Below, piece by piece: positions 44,194 through 53,143 of a DNA stretch of 64,000 nucleotides. The notes under the pieces were generated by a model. It searched no databases, was not told the origin of the DNA, and saw only the letters and a list, made by a program, of their open reading frames with translations. The position numbers and the translations under genes are program-made. Source of the DNA: JAEYFP01 sp964579795. Lineage in GTDB: Bacteria > Bacillota > Clostridia > Lachnospirales > Lachnospiraceae. Location: assembly GCA_964579795.1 (NCBI GenBank), contig CAZOHM010000005.1:1-64000 (forward strand), read 5' to 3'. Positions within the stretch are counted from its first letter, which is position 1, and every line of letters begins with the position of its first letter.

Positions 44194-45291
44194 ATGGAAC
44201 AATTAAGTATTGGTTTTGCTGGATTTGGATTAATAGGCGGTTCCATTGCAAAGGCAATTAGAAAATTTTATCCAAAGGCATCCATTCTTGCCTATGACAT
44301 TGATTATGATTCTCTTAAGTTGGCTTATAATGAAGGTACTCTTTCTGAGATATGTACAGAGATAGACTCTTCATTTTCTAAGTGTAAATATATTTTTTTA
44401 TGTGCGCCGGTTCTGAAAAATAATGAAAATATAAAATATCTGCGTCCTTTTCTTTCTCCATCCTGTATTCTTACAGATGTTGGAAGTGTAAAGGGAACAA
44501 TTCATTCTGCTCTTTCGGAAGATTTTCAAGGATATTTTATTGGTGGACACCCGATGACAGGTTCAGAAAAATCTGATTACGCAAATTCTTCAGAACGTCT
44601 TCTGGAAAATGCCTACTATATTCTAACACCGGAAGAGAATGTTCCGGTTGTACTTGTCAATGAATTCAAAGATTTTATTGCATCGCTCGGTGCACTTCCT
44701 GTCATTCTTGATGTAAATACTCATGATACAGTTACTGCAGCCATCAGTCATCTTCCGCACTTGATTGCGGCTTCACTTGTTCATTTTCTGATTGAACACG
44801 ACAATGATGAGCACTTTATGAAAATGCTTGCTGCAGGCGGCTTTAAAGACATGACAAGAATTGCATCATCAAATGTACAAATGTGGCAGGATATCTGTTT
44901 GACGAACACTGATAAAATCAGTATGATGTTATCAGACTATATTAATGAACTCACTGATGTCAAAAACATGCTTGCAAAAGGAAATCGAAATGCAGTCGGT
45001 ACATTTTTTCAGGATGCAAAGGATTACCGTGATTCAATGCTGGACAATACCCATGGATCTATTCAACGTATTTATGCTTTATACTGTGACATTCCTGACG
45101 AAGCAGGATGTATTGCCAAAATTGCAGTATTATTAGCTGATAATAATATAAGCATTAAGAATATTGGTATTCTTCACAATCGAGAATTTGAAGATGGTAT
45201 TCTTCGCATTGAATTTTATCAGTCAACTTCCTGTACAAATGCGCTTAATATTTTGCGAGCAAATAACTATTCTGTAACTGAAAGGAACTAG
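44194..45291 (+). CDS. tyrA: Prephenate dehydrogenase
   Basis: 365 residues from the ATG at 44194, which follows AAGGAG; a start at 44128 would lie inside aroF. It converts prephenate to 4-hydroxyphenylpyruvate (tyrosine branch). The NAD-binding motif is GFGLIGGSI near the N-terminus, with HPMTGSEKSDY and DTVTAAISHLPH. The C-terminal about 70 residues (DIPDEAGCIAKIAVLLADNN and on) form an ACT domain, so feedback by tyrosine is likely (inference). Confidence 0.94.
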   Translation: MEQLSIGFAGFGLIGGSIAKAIRKFYPKASILAYDIDYDSLKLAYNEGTLSEICTEIDSSFSKCKYIFLCAPVLKNNENIKYLRPFLSPSCILTDVGSVKGTIHSALSEDFQGYFIGGHPMTGSEKSDYANSSERLLENAYYILTPEENVPVVLVNEFKDFIASLGALPVILDVNTHDTVTAAISHLPHLIAASLVHFLIEHDNDEHFMKMLAAGGFKDMTRIASSNVQMWQDICLTNTDKISMMLSDYINELTDVKNMLAKGNRNAVGTFFQDAKDYRDSMLDNTHGSIQRIYALYCDIPDEAGCIAKIAVLLADNNISIKNIGILHNREFEDGILRIEFYQSTSCTNALNILRANNYSVTERN

Positions 45292-45297
45292 CTTGTT

Positions 45298-46581
45298 ATG
45301 TCTATGTTATTTAAAAAATCAGCTTCTCTGAAAGGAGAAGTAAGTATACCCGGTGATAAATCCATTTCACATCGTGCTGTCATGCTTGGTTCTCTTGCAA
45401 ATGGTATGACAGAAATCCGTCATTTTTTAAATGGTGCTGACTGTTTATCAACAATCGGCTGTTTTCGTGAACTTGGTATTGAAATTACTGAAACAGATAG
45501 TAACACCGTTCTAATTCACGGAAAAGGGCTACATGGTTTAACTGCCCCTTTACATGTTCTCGATGTGGGTAACAGTGGAACAACAACACGTCTACTTTCC
45601 GGCATTCTCTGTGCACAGACATTTTCATCAGAACTATGTGGAGATGACTCCATACAACGCAGACCTATGAATCGTATTATCGCCCCTCTTTCATTGATGG
45701 GTGCTTCTATAAGAAGCAAAAACGATAATGGCTGTGCACCTCTCTTGATTGATGGTCGAGGTCTGCATGGTATCCATTATAACAGTCCTGTTGCTTCTGC
45801 GCAGATTAAATCATGCATTCTATTTGCAGGTCTATATGCGAATGGAGAAACAAGCGTTACAGAACCATATTTATCAAGAAACCATTCCGAACAGATGCTG
45901 CAGTCATTTGGTGGACATGTTTGCACAAATGGCACTACAGTCACTGTTTGCCCCGAACCTGATTTGAGAGGATGCCTTATTCAGGTGCCTGGTGATATCT
46001 CCTCAGCTGCCTATTTTATTGCGGCAGGACTAATTTGTCCAAATTCAGAAATTCTTATAAAAAATGTTGGTATCAATCCTACAAGAAGCGGTATTATTGA
46101 CGCAGTTAAAATGATGGGTGGCAATATTGTCCTTCAAAATACAAAAACCGGCACAGAACCATGTGCCGATATTCTTGTTTCCTCCAGTTCTCTTCATGGA
46201 GCTGTCATAGAAGGTTCTTTGATTCCTGCATTAATTGATGAAATACCAATTCTTGCTGTAATTGCCTGCTTTGCAACCGGAAAAACAGTTATCAAGGATG
46301 CTCAGGAGCTAAAAGTCAAAGAATCAAATCGAATTGATGTAATGGTAGAAAACCTTATAAAGATGGGAGCTTCAATCACCGCCACCGAGGATGGAATGAT
46401 AATTGAAGGCGGTCATTCGCTTCATGGAGCAATCATTGGTTCCAGACTTGATCACCGAATTGCAATGTCCTTTGCCATTGCAGGGCTTGCCGCTGATGGT
46501 GTAACAGAAATCATAGGCAGTGAATGTGTCAATATCTCTTATCCTGATTTTTATAAAGACTTGTCTTCATTAACAAATTGA
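45298..46581 (+). CDS. aroA: 3-phosphoshikimate 1-carboxyvinyltransferase (EPSP synthase)
   Basis: 427 residues. Makes EPSP from shikimate 3-phosphate and PEP. PGDKSISHRAVML and VGNSGTTTRLL are the substrate-binding signatures. The late motif reads LKVKESNRID, where the family usually has KESDR, a D-to-N difference. Length is normal. It begins 6 bp after tyrA. Its last 31 bp overlap the 3' end of the convergent phoR gene and no terminator separates them. Confidence 0.95.
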   Translation: MSMLFKKSASLKGEVSIPGDKSISHRAVMLGSLANGMTEIRHFLNGADCLSTIGCFRELGIEITETDSNTVLIHGKGLHGLTAPLHVLDVGNSGTTTRLLSGILCAQTFSSELCGDDSIQRRPMNRIIAPLSLMGASIRSKNDNGCAPLLIDGRGLHGIHYNSPVASAQIKSCILFAGLYANGETSVTEPYLSRNHSEQMLQSFGGHVCTNGTTVTVCPEPDLRGCLIQVPGDISSAAYFIAAGLICPNSEILIKNVGINPTRSGIIDAVKMMGGNIVLQNTKTGTEPCADILVSSSSLHGAVIEGSLIPALIDEIPILAVIACFATGKTVIKDAQELKVKESNRIDVMVENLIKMGASITATEDGMIIEGGHSLHGAIIGSRLDHRIAMSFAIAGLAADGVTEIIGSECVNISYPDFYKDLSSLTN

Positions 46582-47969
46582 CGAATTGGAAGCTCAATGT
46601 AAAATGTTGTACCAACTTCTGGTTCACTTTCTACTCGGATTGTTCCATTGTTAAACGCTGTAATATGTTTGACTATGGATAATCCAAGACCTGTTCCTCC
46701 GAGCTTTCTGCTTCTACCCTTATCTACTCGATAAAATCGTTCAAAAATACGTTCCTGTTCCTCTTTTTGTATTCCGATTCCGGTATCTTTAACCGTAATA
46801 TGCAATCGTTCATTTAATTCCTGTATTGTAATACAAACCTGACCTTCCTGTTTATTATATAAAATTGCATTTGTAATCAGATTCATAAGGAGCTCCCGAT
46901 ATTGCTTTGCGGAGCCCTCAACTGTAATTGGCATACAGTCCACTTGAATACTGATTTTATTTTTATCGGCAAGTGGCCTGACAGAGTCCAGAATGTCATT
47001 TAGTAACGGTACTAATCTAATTTCGGAAATATCAACATTTGCTTCTTTTGTTTCCAGCTTCGATATCATTAAAATATCATTGATAAGACTTGTCATATGA
47101 TCGGATTCAGTAATGATTCTACTAATACAGTCTTTCTTTGACTCTTCTGTCTTTGCAAAACCATTTCGAAGTATTTCCGCATATCCTTTTATTGAAGTGA
47201 TAGGAGTCTTAAGTTCATGCGACGCATTAGAAAAGAATTCCTGTCTGATTTGCTTTTCAAAGTCAACTTTTTCCACATATGCTTTTATTTCATTTGTCAA
47301 ACGATCTGTAGTATTGGAAATTCGATTCAATTCAGGATATTTATATGTATTAAAATGGAATTGGGGAATATCCCCCTGCAGAACCGACATCTCATCTGCA
47401 ATTTCTTTTAGTGGACGTGTCACATTTGTCGAGAGTCTTGTTGAAATCAACATAGACAATACAAGAACACAGGCCGCACCGATTACATAGGCTGGTATCA
47501 ATGACCAGAAATAATCCTTTGCTCCTGTATATTTTACTGCCAGACGCAATATATATTGTTTGTTTTCAGACAACATGGCAGTATAAAGCATTTGCTCTTT
47601 CATGCTTTCCGAATAACGAACACAATATCCTTTTCCAGTTTGAATGGCAGATTGTACTTCCGCTCGCTGCAAATGGTTCTCAAGAACTGATACATCATCA
47701 TAATCGCTATCTGCAACAACAATTCCATCACTCCTGATGACAGTAATCCTTTCTTCCGATTTAAGAATCTGTGTTTTCATGGAATTTATCTGTGTAGAAA
47801 TATTATTCTCATAATCCAAGGTATAATCAATTATTTGTGATATTTTCTGCATACTTTGAATCGTATTTTCAAGAAGACGCTTGCTTGCTGTCAAATAAGA
47901 AATGATACCGGTGACAGCAAGTGCAAATACAAGTACAAAAAGGAATCGATTGATAATTGCTTTTTTCAT
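46551..47969 (-). CDS. phoR: Phosphate-responsive sensor histidine kinase
   Basis: 472 residues. Membrane segments at about 7-28 and 148-172 flank an extracytoplasmic sensor; a HAMP-like linker and the HisKA domain follow (FFSNASHELKTPITSIKGY, with the phospho-accepting histidine). The HATPase domain has LMNLITNAILYNK (N box), VKDTGIGI (G1) and GGTGLGLSIVKHI (G2). It overlaps the response regulator gene by 4 nt and closes the pst operon, hence the PhoR assignment. It overlaps aroA at its 3' end. Confidence 0.9.
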   Translation of the reverse strand: MKKAIINRFLFVLVFALAVTGIISYLTASKRLLENTIQSMQKISQIIDYTLDYENNISTQINSMKTQILKSEERITVIRSDGIVVADSDYDDVSVLENHLQRAEVQSAIQTGKGYCVRYSESMKEQMLYTAMLSENKQYILRLAVKYTGAKDYFWSLIPAYVIGAACVLVLSMLISTRLSTNVTRPLKEIADEMSVLQGDIPQFHFNTYKYPELNRISNTTDRLTNEIKAYVEKVDFEKQIRQEFFSNASHELKTPITSIKGYAEILRNGFAKTEESKKDCISRIITESDHMTSLINDILMISKLETKEANVDISEIRLVPLLNDILDSVRPLADKNKISIQVDCMPITVEGSAKQYRELLMNLITNAILYNKQEGQVCITIQELNERLHITVKDTGIGIQKEEQERIFERFYRVDKGRSRKLGGTGLGLSIVKHITAFNNGTIRVESEPEVGTTFYIELPIRQFVNEDKSL

Positions 47970-48664
47970 TTTTTATCCACCTGTGATAAAGCGAACCGAT
48001 AACCGACATTTCGCAAGGTTTTTATATAGTTCCCTGCTTCCTTCAGCTTTTTACGCAAAGTACCAATATGAATATCTACTGTACGTGTTTCTACATCACA
48101 TTCATATCCCCATAAATGGTTCAGCAGTTCTTCTCTGGAAACTACTCTGTCGTTGTTTTCATATAAATATAAAAGCAGTTCAAACTCCTTATATGTCAGT
48201 TCAATTTGTTCTCCCAAAACACAGATTTCTCTTTTGGCAGTATCAATTGTCAATTCATTTATTGTAATCTTTTTTTCGGATTTTTCATCATTTCTGTTAA
48301 ATCTTCTAAGCAAAGATCGGACTCTTGCTGCAAGCTCCATTACACCAAATGGTTTCGTCATATAATCATCTGCACCTTTATCAAGTCCAATCACTTTATC
48401 ATATTCTTTATCTTTTGCAGTCAAAATCAGCATCGGAATATTCTTCACCGCATCCATTTGTCTTATTTTTTCAATGGCTGTCAGTCCATCTATTCCGGGA
48501 AGCATCAAATCAAAAACAGCAAGGTCAGGATTTTCTGATTCAATTATTGAAAGTGCTGATTCTGCATCTTCAAACAAATCCACCTCGTATCCATAGCCTT
48601 CCAATGCCATTTTGATTAAGTTTCTGATGTTTTCGTCGTCTTCAATCACAAATATTTTAGACAT
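47966..48664 (-). CDS. phoP: OmpR/PhoB-family response regulator
   Basis: 232 residues. Receiver domain with the acidic pair in VIEDDEN, phospho-acceptor D in VFDLMLPGIDG (about residue 52) and K in TKPFG. The C-terminal winged helix has KEFELLLYLYENNDRVVSREELLNHLWG and RTVDIHIGTLRKKL. It probably binds the PhoP boxes upstream of pstS (53083-53110) and controls its own operon. The position between phoU and the histidine kinase supports a phosphate-starvation role. Confidence 0.92.
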   Translation of the reverse strand: MSKIFVIEDDENIRNLIKMALEGYGYEVDLFEDAESALSIIESENPDLAVFDLMLPGIDGLTAIEKIRQMDAVKNIPMLILTAKDKEYDKVIGLDKGADDYMTKPFGVMELAARVRSLLRRFNRNDEKSEKKITINELTIDTAKREICVLGEQIELTYKEFELLLYLYENNDRVVSREELLNHLWGYECDVETRTVDIHIGTLRKKLKEAGNYIKTLRNVGYRFALSQVDKK

Positions 48665-48680
48665 GCTCTGCCTCTCCTTA

Positions 48681-49343
48681 TTAAATCAACCGTGTATTCT
48701 CCATCGCACCTGTCTCTCTGAATATCTCCCATTGACATATGTTTACGGAATGGTCACCAATTCGTTCCAAATACTTCGCAATCATCAACAAATCTACTAA
48801 CATATCCGGATCTATTGAATCCTCTTTAAAATGAATAACAATTTCCTCTTTCATCTGATTAAACAGATTATCAACTATATCATCTGATTCAATAACCTTC
48901 CTGGCTTCCTCTATTTCACGTTTCATAAAAGCAGCCACTGAACAATGTACCATTTTTTTAGTTTCTTTGACAAGTACTGGCATCATATTCGAAATAAGAT
49001 ATAAATTATTATTACCATTACGAATTACAAGTTCAGCTATTTCTGAGGCATGATCTCCAATACGTTCAATATCTGTTACAGCTTTAAGAGTAGCTGTTAC
49101 TACACGAAGATCTCTCGCAACAGGCTGTTCCTTTGTAATAAGAGACAGGCACTTTGCTTCTATTGCTTTTTCCATATCATCAATGGTTCTGTCGTCAAGA
49201 ACTATTTTTTTTGCAAGATTTATGTCTTGCTTTTCAAGAGCATACGCAACATCATCAATCGCCAGCTCCACACTTTCACTCATTTCCTCCATCTTCTTAT
49301 GGAGATTTCTTAACTCATACTCAAAATTTACACGTATTGCCAT
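48681..49343 (-). CDS. phoU: Phosphate transport regulator PhoU
   Basis: 220 residues, two three-helix PhoU repeats. It carries the metal-binding patterns TDIERIGDHASEIAE and KYLERIGDHSVNICQW. It couples the Pst transporter to the PhoR-type sensor and dampens the Pho response when phosphate is plentiful. It follows pstB by about 60 bp. Confidence 0.95.
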   Translation of the reverse strand: MAIRVNFEYELRNLHKKMEEMSESVELAIDDVAYALEKQDINLAKKIVLDDRTIDDMEKAIEAKCLSLITKEQPVARDLRVVTATLKAVTDIERIGDHASEIAELVIRNGNNNLYLISNMMPVLVKETKKMVHCSVAAFMKREIEEARKVIESDDIVDNLFNQMKEEIVIHFKEDSIDPDMLVDLLMIAKYLERIGDHSVNICQWEIFRETGAMENTRLI

Positions 49344-49400
49344 TTATACGCTCCACCTCTCTATTTTATCTTTTATTTAATAATTTCACAAGTCTTGTTT

Positions 49401-50168
49401 TCAGCCAAAACGTCCTGTAATATAATCCTCAGTTCGTTTATCCTTTGGATGCGAAAAAATTACATCTGTACTGGCAAACTCTACAACTTCACCAAGTAGA
49501 AAAAATGCAGTGTCGTCTGATACACGGGCAGCCTGTTGCATATTATGTGTAACAATTACTACGGTATATTTGTTTTTTAATTCCTGCATTAGATCTTCAA
49601 TTTTCAATGTAGAAATCGGATCAAGTGCAGAGGTGGGTTCATCCATTAACAGCACCTGTGGTTTTACAGCAAGCGCCCTTGCAATACAAAGTCGTTGTTG
49701 TTGACCTCCTGATAAGCCAAGTGCTGATTTTTTCAGTCTGTCTTTGACTTCTTCAAATATTGCGGCGCCCTTCAGGCTTTCTTCAACAATCTGATCGAGT
49801 GCTTCCCTTCCTTTGATTCCATGAATACGCGGGCCATAGGCTACATTGTCATAAATACTCATCGGGAAAGGATTTGGCTGTTGAAATACCATACCGATTT
49901 TTTTCCTAAGCAGAGTCGTATCTACTCGGGAATCATAAATATCCTCTCCATCCAGCTGAATCAGACCTTCTATTTTGACATTTTCTACAAGATCATTCAT
50001 TCTGTTGATTGTTTTTAAGAATGTGGATTTTCCGCATCCGCTCGGTCCTACAAATGCGGTTATTGAATGTTCCTTTATTTTCATATTTACATCTTTTAAT
50101 GCATGATTTTTATCATAATACAAATTAAGATTTTCAACGTTAATCTTATCCAATTTCTGTTCCTCCAT
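49401..50168 (-). CDS. pstB: Phosphate ABC transporter ATP-binding protein
   Basis: 255 residues. Walker A GPSGCGKST, signature LSGGQQQRLCIARAL, Walker B VLLMDEPTSALDP and the H-loop VTHNM. The pattern LKTINRMNDLVENVKIEG after Walker A is characteristic of PstB. It drives high-affinity phosphate uptake through PstC and PstA. Confidence 0.97.
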   Translation of the reverse strand: MEEQKLDKINVENLNLYYDKNHALKDVNMKIKEHSITAFVGPSGCGKSTFLKTINRMNDLVENVKIEGLIQLDGEDIYDSRVDTTLLRKKIGMVFQQPNPFPMSIYDNVAYGPRIHGIKGREALDQIVEESLKGAAIFEEVKDRLKKSALGLSGGQQQRLCIARALAVKPQVLLMDEPTSALDPISTLKIEDLMQELKNKYTVVIVTHNMQQAARVSDDTAFFLLGEVVEFASTDVIFSHPKDKRTEDYITGRFG

Positions 50169-50173
50169 CTAAT

Positions 50174-51061
50174 TTATTTCTGTGCACTCACATCCAGCTT
50201 TTTCACAAAATATTTTGTAAGTATATTTATAATCAGAACAATGATTAATAAGATTAACGCAATTCCAAAAGCTTCGTCATATTGTGCCTTTGACATACAC
50301 AGATACAGCTGAATTGTCAGTGTACCGCCCGGCTGCATAATCTTTTCGATCAGTCCCATTCCTGACTTCGGAAGCAGGAAGCCACTGCCAGCTGTAAATA
50401 AAAGAGCTGCAGATTCTCCAACAATTCTGCCAATTGCAAGAATAACTCCAGTTAGAATACCCGGCATTGCCGATGGCAGAAGAATTGTTCTGATCATATA
50501 CCACTTTGTTGCTCCGATTCCAAGTGCTCCACTGCGATAGCTGTCTGGGACAGTCTTTAATGCTTCCTGTGTATTTCGTGTTATCAATGGAAGAATCATA
50601 AGTGTCATTGTCAGAGCACCTGTCAACAAAGAATATTGAAAGCTAAGCACCGATCCGAAAAAAATCATACCAAATAATCCGAAAATTATTGAAGGTATTC
50701 CAGCAAGTGTCTCTGTTGTAAACTCAATCATTCTAACAAGTCGTCCGGGTTTTGCATATTCGTTCAGGTAGATTGCAGCACCTATTCCAAGCGGAACCGC
50801 AATAAGCAGTGTCAACACTATCAAATACAATGTATTCACAATATTTCCTGCAATTCCAAATGTACCTTTCACAGAACTTGGGACGTTCGTTATAAAATCC
50901 CAATTTATTACTCTTATTCCACGTAATGCCACATATGCTACAATGAACAATAGAAGTATAATGGATATGCCGGCACAACAGGTAATTAATATATGCAAAA
51001 CAGAATCAGATATCCGTCGTTTCTTCCCAGTATAGAGTGAATCAAGTATCTCATTATTCAT
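50174..51061 (-). CDS. pstA: Phosphate ABC transporter permease PstA
   Basis: About 295 residues with six membrane helices. The EAA-type loop reads DSYRSGALGIGATKWYMIRTILLPSAMPGI, and AGIPSIIFGLFGM is typical of PstA. The ATG at 51061 is preferred since GGAG lies 9 nt upstream; it overlaps the pstC stop by 8 nt, so the permeases are translationally coupled. Confidence 0.95.
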   Translation of the reverse strand: MNNEILDSLYTGKKRRISDSVLHILITCCAGISIILLLFIVAYVALRGIRVINWDFITNVPSSVKGTFGIAGNIVNTLYLIVLTLLIAVPLGIGAAIYLNEYAKPGRLVRMIEFTTETLAGIPSIIFGLFGMIFFGSVLSFQYSLLTGALTMTLMILPLITRNTQEALKTVPDSYRSGALGIGATKWYMIRTILLPSAMPGILTGVILAIGRIVGESAALLFTAGSGFLLPKSGMGLIEKIMQPGGTLTIQLYLCMSKAQYDEAFGIALILLIIVLIINILTKYFVKKLDVSAQK

Positions 51062-51983
51062 TTTTACGGTCTCCATTCTTTAACAGCTTTGTCAGTATAC
51101 AATTTATCAGCATAATAAAAGCAAAAAGCACAAGCCCAATAGTAAAAAGCACTTTTCTATGCATATCAGTTGCATATCCCATCTCACTTACAATTGCTGT
51201 TGTCAAAAATCTGACCGAATTAAATGGAAGTGGTAGATTAACAGAGCTTCCTGAAACAAGTGAAATTGCCATTGCCTCGCCAATTGCCCTGCCCATTCCA
51301 AGTACAATTGCTGTAACAATACCTGATTTTGCTGCCGGTAATATCACATGAAAGATAGTCTGTATTTTAGTTGCACCTACAGCAAGAGATGCACTTTTTA
51401 TATATGGTGGAACTGCCCGTATAGCCGTCTCACTCATATTAATAACCGTCGGCAATATCATGATTGCAAGTACTACTACTGCCGAAATCAAATTTGCACC
51501 CCCTGTATACTGATGAGTTGTAGAGTCTTTGAATACATATAATTCCAGCTTATACATCAACGGATTTAGTATGAGTATTCCAAGCAGTCCATATACAACT
51601 GATGGAATACCTGCCAGCAGTTCAACTGCAGGTTTTACAAAAGCTGACACCTTTTTAGGTGCTGTTTCAGCAAGAAAAACGGCTGTCAGTACACCTATTG
51701 GTACACCGAGTAGAACGGCAAAAAACGTACCGATTACAGATGTTAAAATAACATATAAAATACCATACTGTGGTTCTGCTGCAGATGGTTTCCATACAGT
51801 TCCAAACAGAATTTCCTTGAGTCCTATTTGAAATATGGCAGGTACACCGGAAATAAGCATATAAATACATATGGAAACAACCGCTGCAATTGCAGTAAGT
51901 GCACAGGCGGTAAATACAACCTGTGCAACTGTTTCAACTCTTTTTTTGTTCTTGTATGACCCTATTATCGTCTCTTTATTCAT
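51054..51983 (-). CDS. pstC: Phosphate ABC transporter permease PstC
   Basis: About 309 residues with six membrane helices. LLAGIPSVVYGLLGILIL and the coupling loop PYIKSASLAVGATKIQTIFHVILPAAKSGI match PstC. The ATG at 51983 has GGTGG upstream; the ATG at 51995 has no RBS. It lies 36 bp after pstS and overlaps pstA by 8 nt. Confidence 0.95.
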   Translation of the reverse strand: MNKETIIGSYKNKKRVETVAQVVFTACALTAIAAVVSICIYMLISGVPAIFQIGLKEILFGTVWKPSAAEPQYGILYVILTSVIGTFFAVLLGVPIGVLTAVFLAETAPKKVSAFVKPAVELLAGIPSVVYGLLGILILNPLMYKLELYVFKDSTTHQYTGGANLISAVVVLAIMILPTVINMSETAIRAVPPYIKSASLAVGATKIQTIFHVILPAAKSGIVTAIVLGMGRAIGEAMAISLVSGSSVNLPLPFNSVRFLTTAIVSEMGYATDMHRKVLFTIGLVLFAFIMLINCILTKLLKNGDRKNE

Positions 51984-52019
51984 TTTATCCACCATTTTGC
52001 CGATATCGGTCTTATTACT

Positions 52020-53000
52020 TTAATCTACTGTAATTAAGCCAACTGATTTTATAAGTTCCTTACCTGCATCAGACTGAAGATAAGCAAACAATGCCTGAAT
52101 TGCTTCATTCTGTTCAGCGATTTCACCTTTCGTAGCCATTACAAACGGTCTACAGAGAAAATAATCTCCTGATTTGATGGTTTCCTCTGATGCTTCAATA
52201 CCATCAAGAGTAAACTTACTTACTGTATCATCTACTACATCCAATGAGACATATCCAATTGCACCTGGTGTTGAGGCAACTTTTGCCATAACTGCACCTG
52301 TGCTGTCAAGTTCATTTGCATAAGCACATGCATCTTCAATATCAAGAAGCTCTTCAAACGCACTTCTTGTACCGGATCCGGATTCTCTTCCCACAACAAC
52401 AATTGGCTGATTTTCAGCACCAAATTCAGACCAGTTTGTTACTTCTCCTTTGTAAATCTGAATCAGTTGGTCCTTAGTTAAATCTTTTACTGTATTTGCC
52501 GGATTAGTTACAGCAGCAATACCGTCCAATGCTACAATATTTTCAACTGCTCCACCTTCTTTTTCACTGTCTGAAAGGCTCCTTGATGAATTGCCAATAT
52601 CAGCTGTTCCAGCTAACAGAGCTTCAATTCCGGCTCCCGAACCTACAAACTCTGCACTGACTGTAACAGATGGATTTTCCTGCATAAACACTTCTGATAA
52701 AGCATTTGCAAACTTCTCCATTGAAGTCGAGCCTACCATTGTAATACTTCCAGATAACTCACTTGCTGGTGCCTGTTCGTCACTTGCCGTCGGTTCAGTG
52801 CTTACTACTGGTTCAGTATTTTCTGCCGCATCAGTATTTTCTGCCACATCAGTATTTGCTGCCACATCAGCACTTTCTGCCACATCAGCACTTGCTGTCT
52901 GTGCAGTACTTGCTGTTTGTGATCCGCAACCAGCTAAAAGACTTGCAGTCATTACCGTTACTGCCATCATTGAAATAAGTTTCATTACTCTTTTTTTCAT
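52020..53000 (-). CDS. pstS: Phosphate-binding lipoprotein PstS
   Basis: 326 residues. Signal peptide with lipobox LLAGC (C25 is the lipidation site). An acidic, repetitive linker of about 45 residues (SADVAANTDVAENTDAAENT) follows and lifts the binding domain off the membrane. The PBP-like domain has GSITMVGSTSMEKFANAL, GTADIGNSSR and GRESGSGTRSAFEELL, the phosphate-contact segments. First gene of the pst-pho operon, downstream of strong PhoP-box-like repeats. Confidence 0.96.
   Translation of the reverse strand: MKKRVMKLISMMAVTVMTASLLAGCGSQTASTAQTASADVAESADVAANTDVAENTDAAENTEPVVSTEPTASDEQAPASELSGSITMVGSTSMEKFANALSEVFMQENPSVTVSAEFVGSGAGIEALLAGTADIGNSSRSLSDSEKEGGAVENIVALDGIAAVTNPANTVKDLTKDQLIQIYKGEVTNWSEFGAENQPIVVVGRESGSGTRSAFEELLDIEDACAYANELDSTGAVMAKVASTPGAIGYVSLDVVDDTVSKFTLDGIEASEETIKSGDYFLCRPFVMATKGEIAEQNEAIQALFAYLQSDAGKELIKSVGLITVD
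52813..52920. repeat. 18-bp tandem repeat in pstS (6 units)
   Basis: Six units of the form TCAGTATTTTCTGCCACA (52813, 52831, 52849, 52867, 52885, 52903) with drift in the last two. They encode the repetitive acidic linker. Unit number is expected to vary among strains. Confidence 0.85.
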
Positions 53001-53067
53001 AGTATTCTCCTCTTTCTATATCCTTGTTTTTGTTTTACATGAAGAGAATAGCATGTTATTTTTTTTC

Positions 53068-53110
53068 AATATACCATGATTATGTATAGAATTTGTAAAG
53101 GGCATGTAAA
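53068..53110 (-). promoter_or_regulatory. PhoP-box promoter of the pst operon
   Basis: On the minus strand TTTACA (53105-53110), 5 bp, TTTACA (53094-53099), 5 bp, TATACA (53083-53088), then a -10-like TATATT (53068-53073). The 11-bp period of TT[ACT]ACA repeats is the Bacillus PhoP-binding pattern. The first two boxes lie in the arm of the large palindrome. Confidence 0.65.
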
Positions 53111-53143
53111 ACGTTCATTTTACATGCCCTTTACAAATTCTAT
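53086..53143. repeat. Perfect 26-bp inverted repeat between eno and pstS
   Basis: Arms 53086-53111 and 53118-53143 are perfectly complementary, with a 6-nt loop. The end touches the eno stop codon (53143-53145). As RNA it would be a very stable hairpin ending eno transcripts, though without a U-tract. Confidence 0.85.

Noticed and set aside
48206..48538. Plus-strand ORFs opposite phoP
   Set aside because: The receiver and winged-helix protein on the minus strand explains the region; the plus frames have no RBS or family signal.
49401..53000. Non-phosphate substrate for the ABC system
   Set aside because: PhoU, PhoP/PhoR-type genes and the PstS phosphate-binding segments make phosphate the clear substrate.
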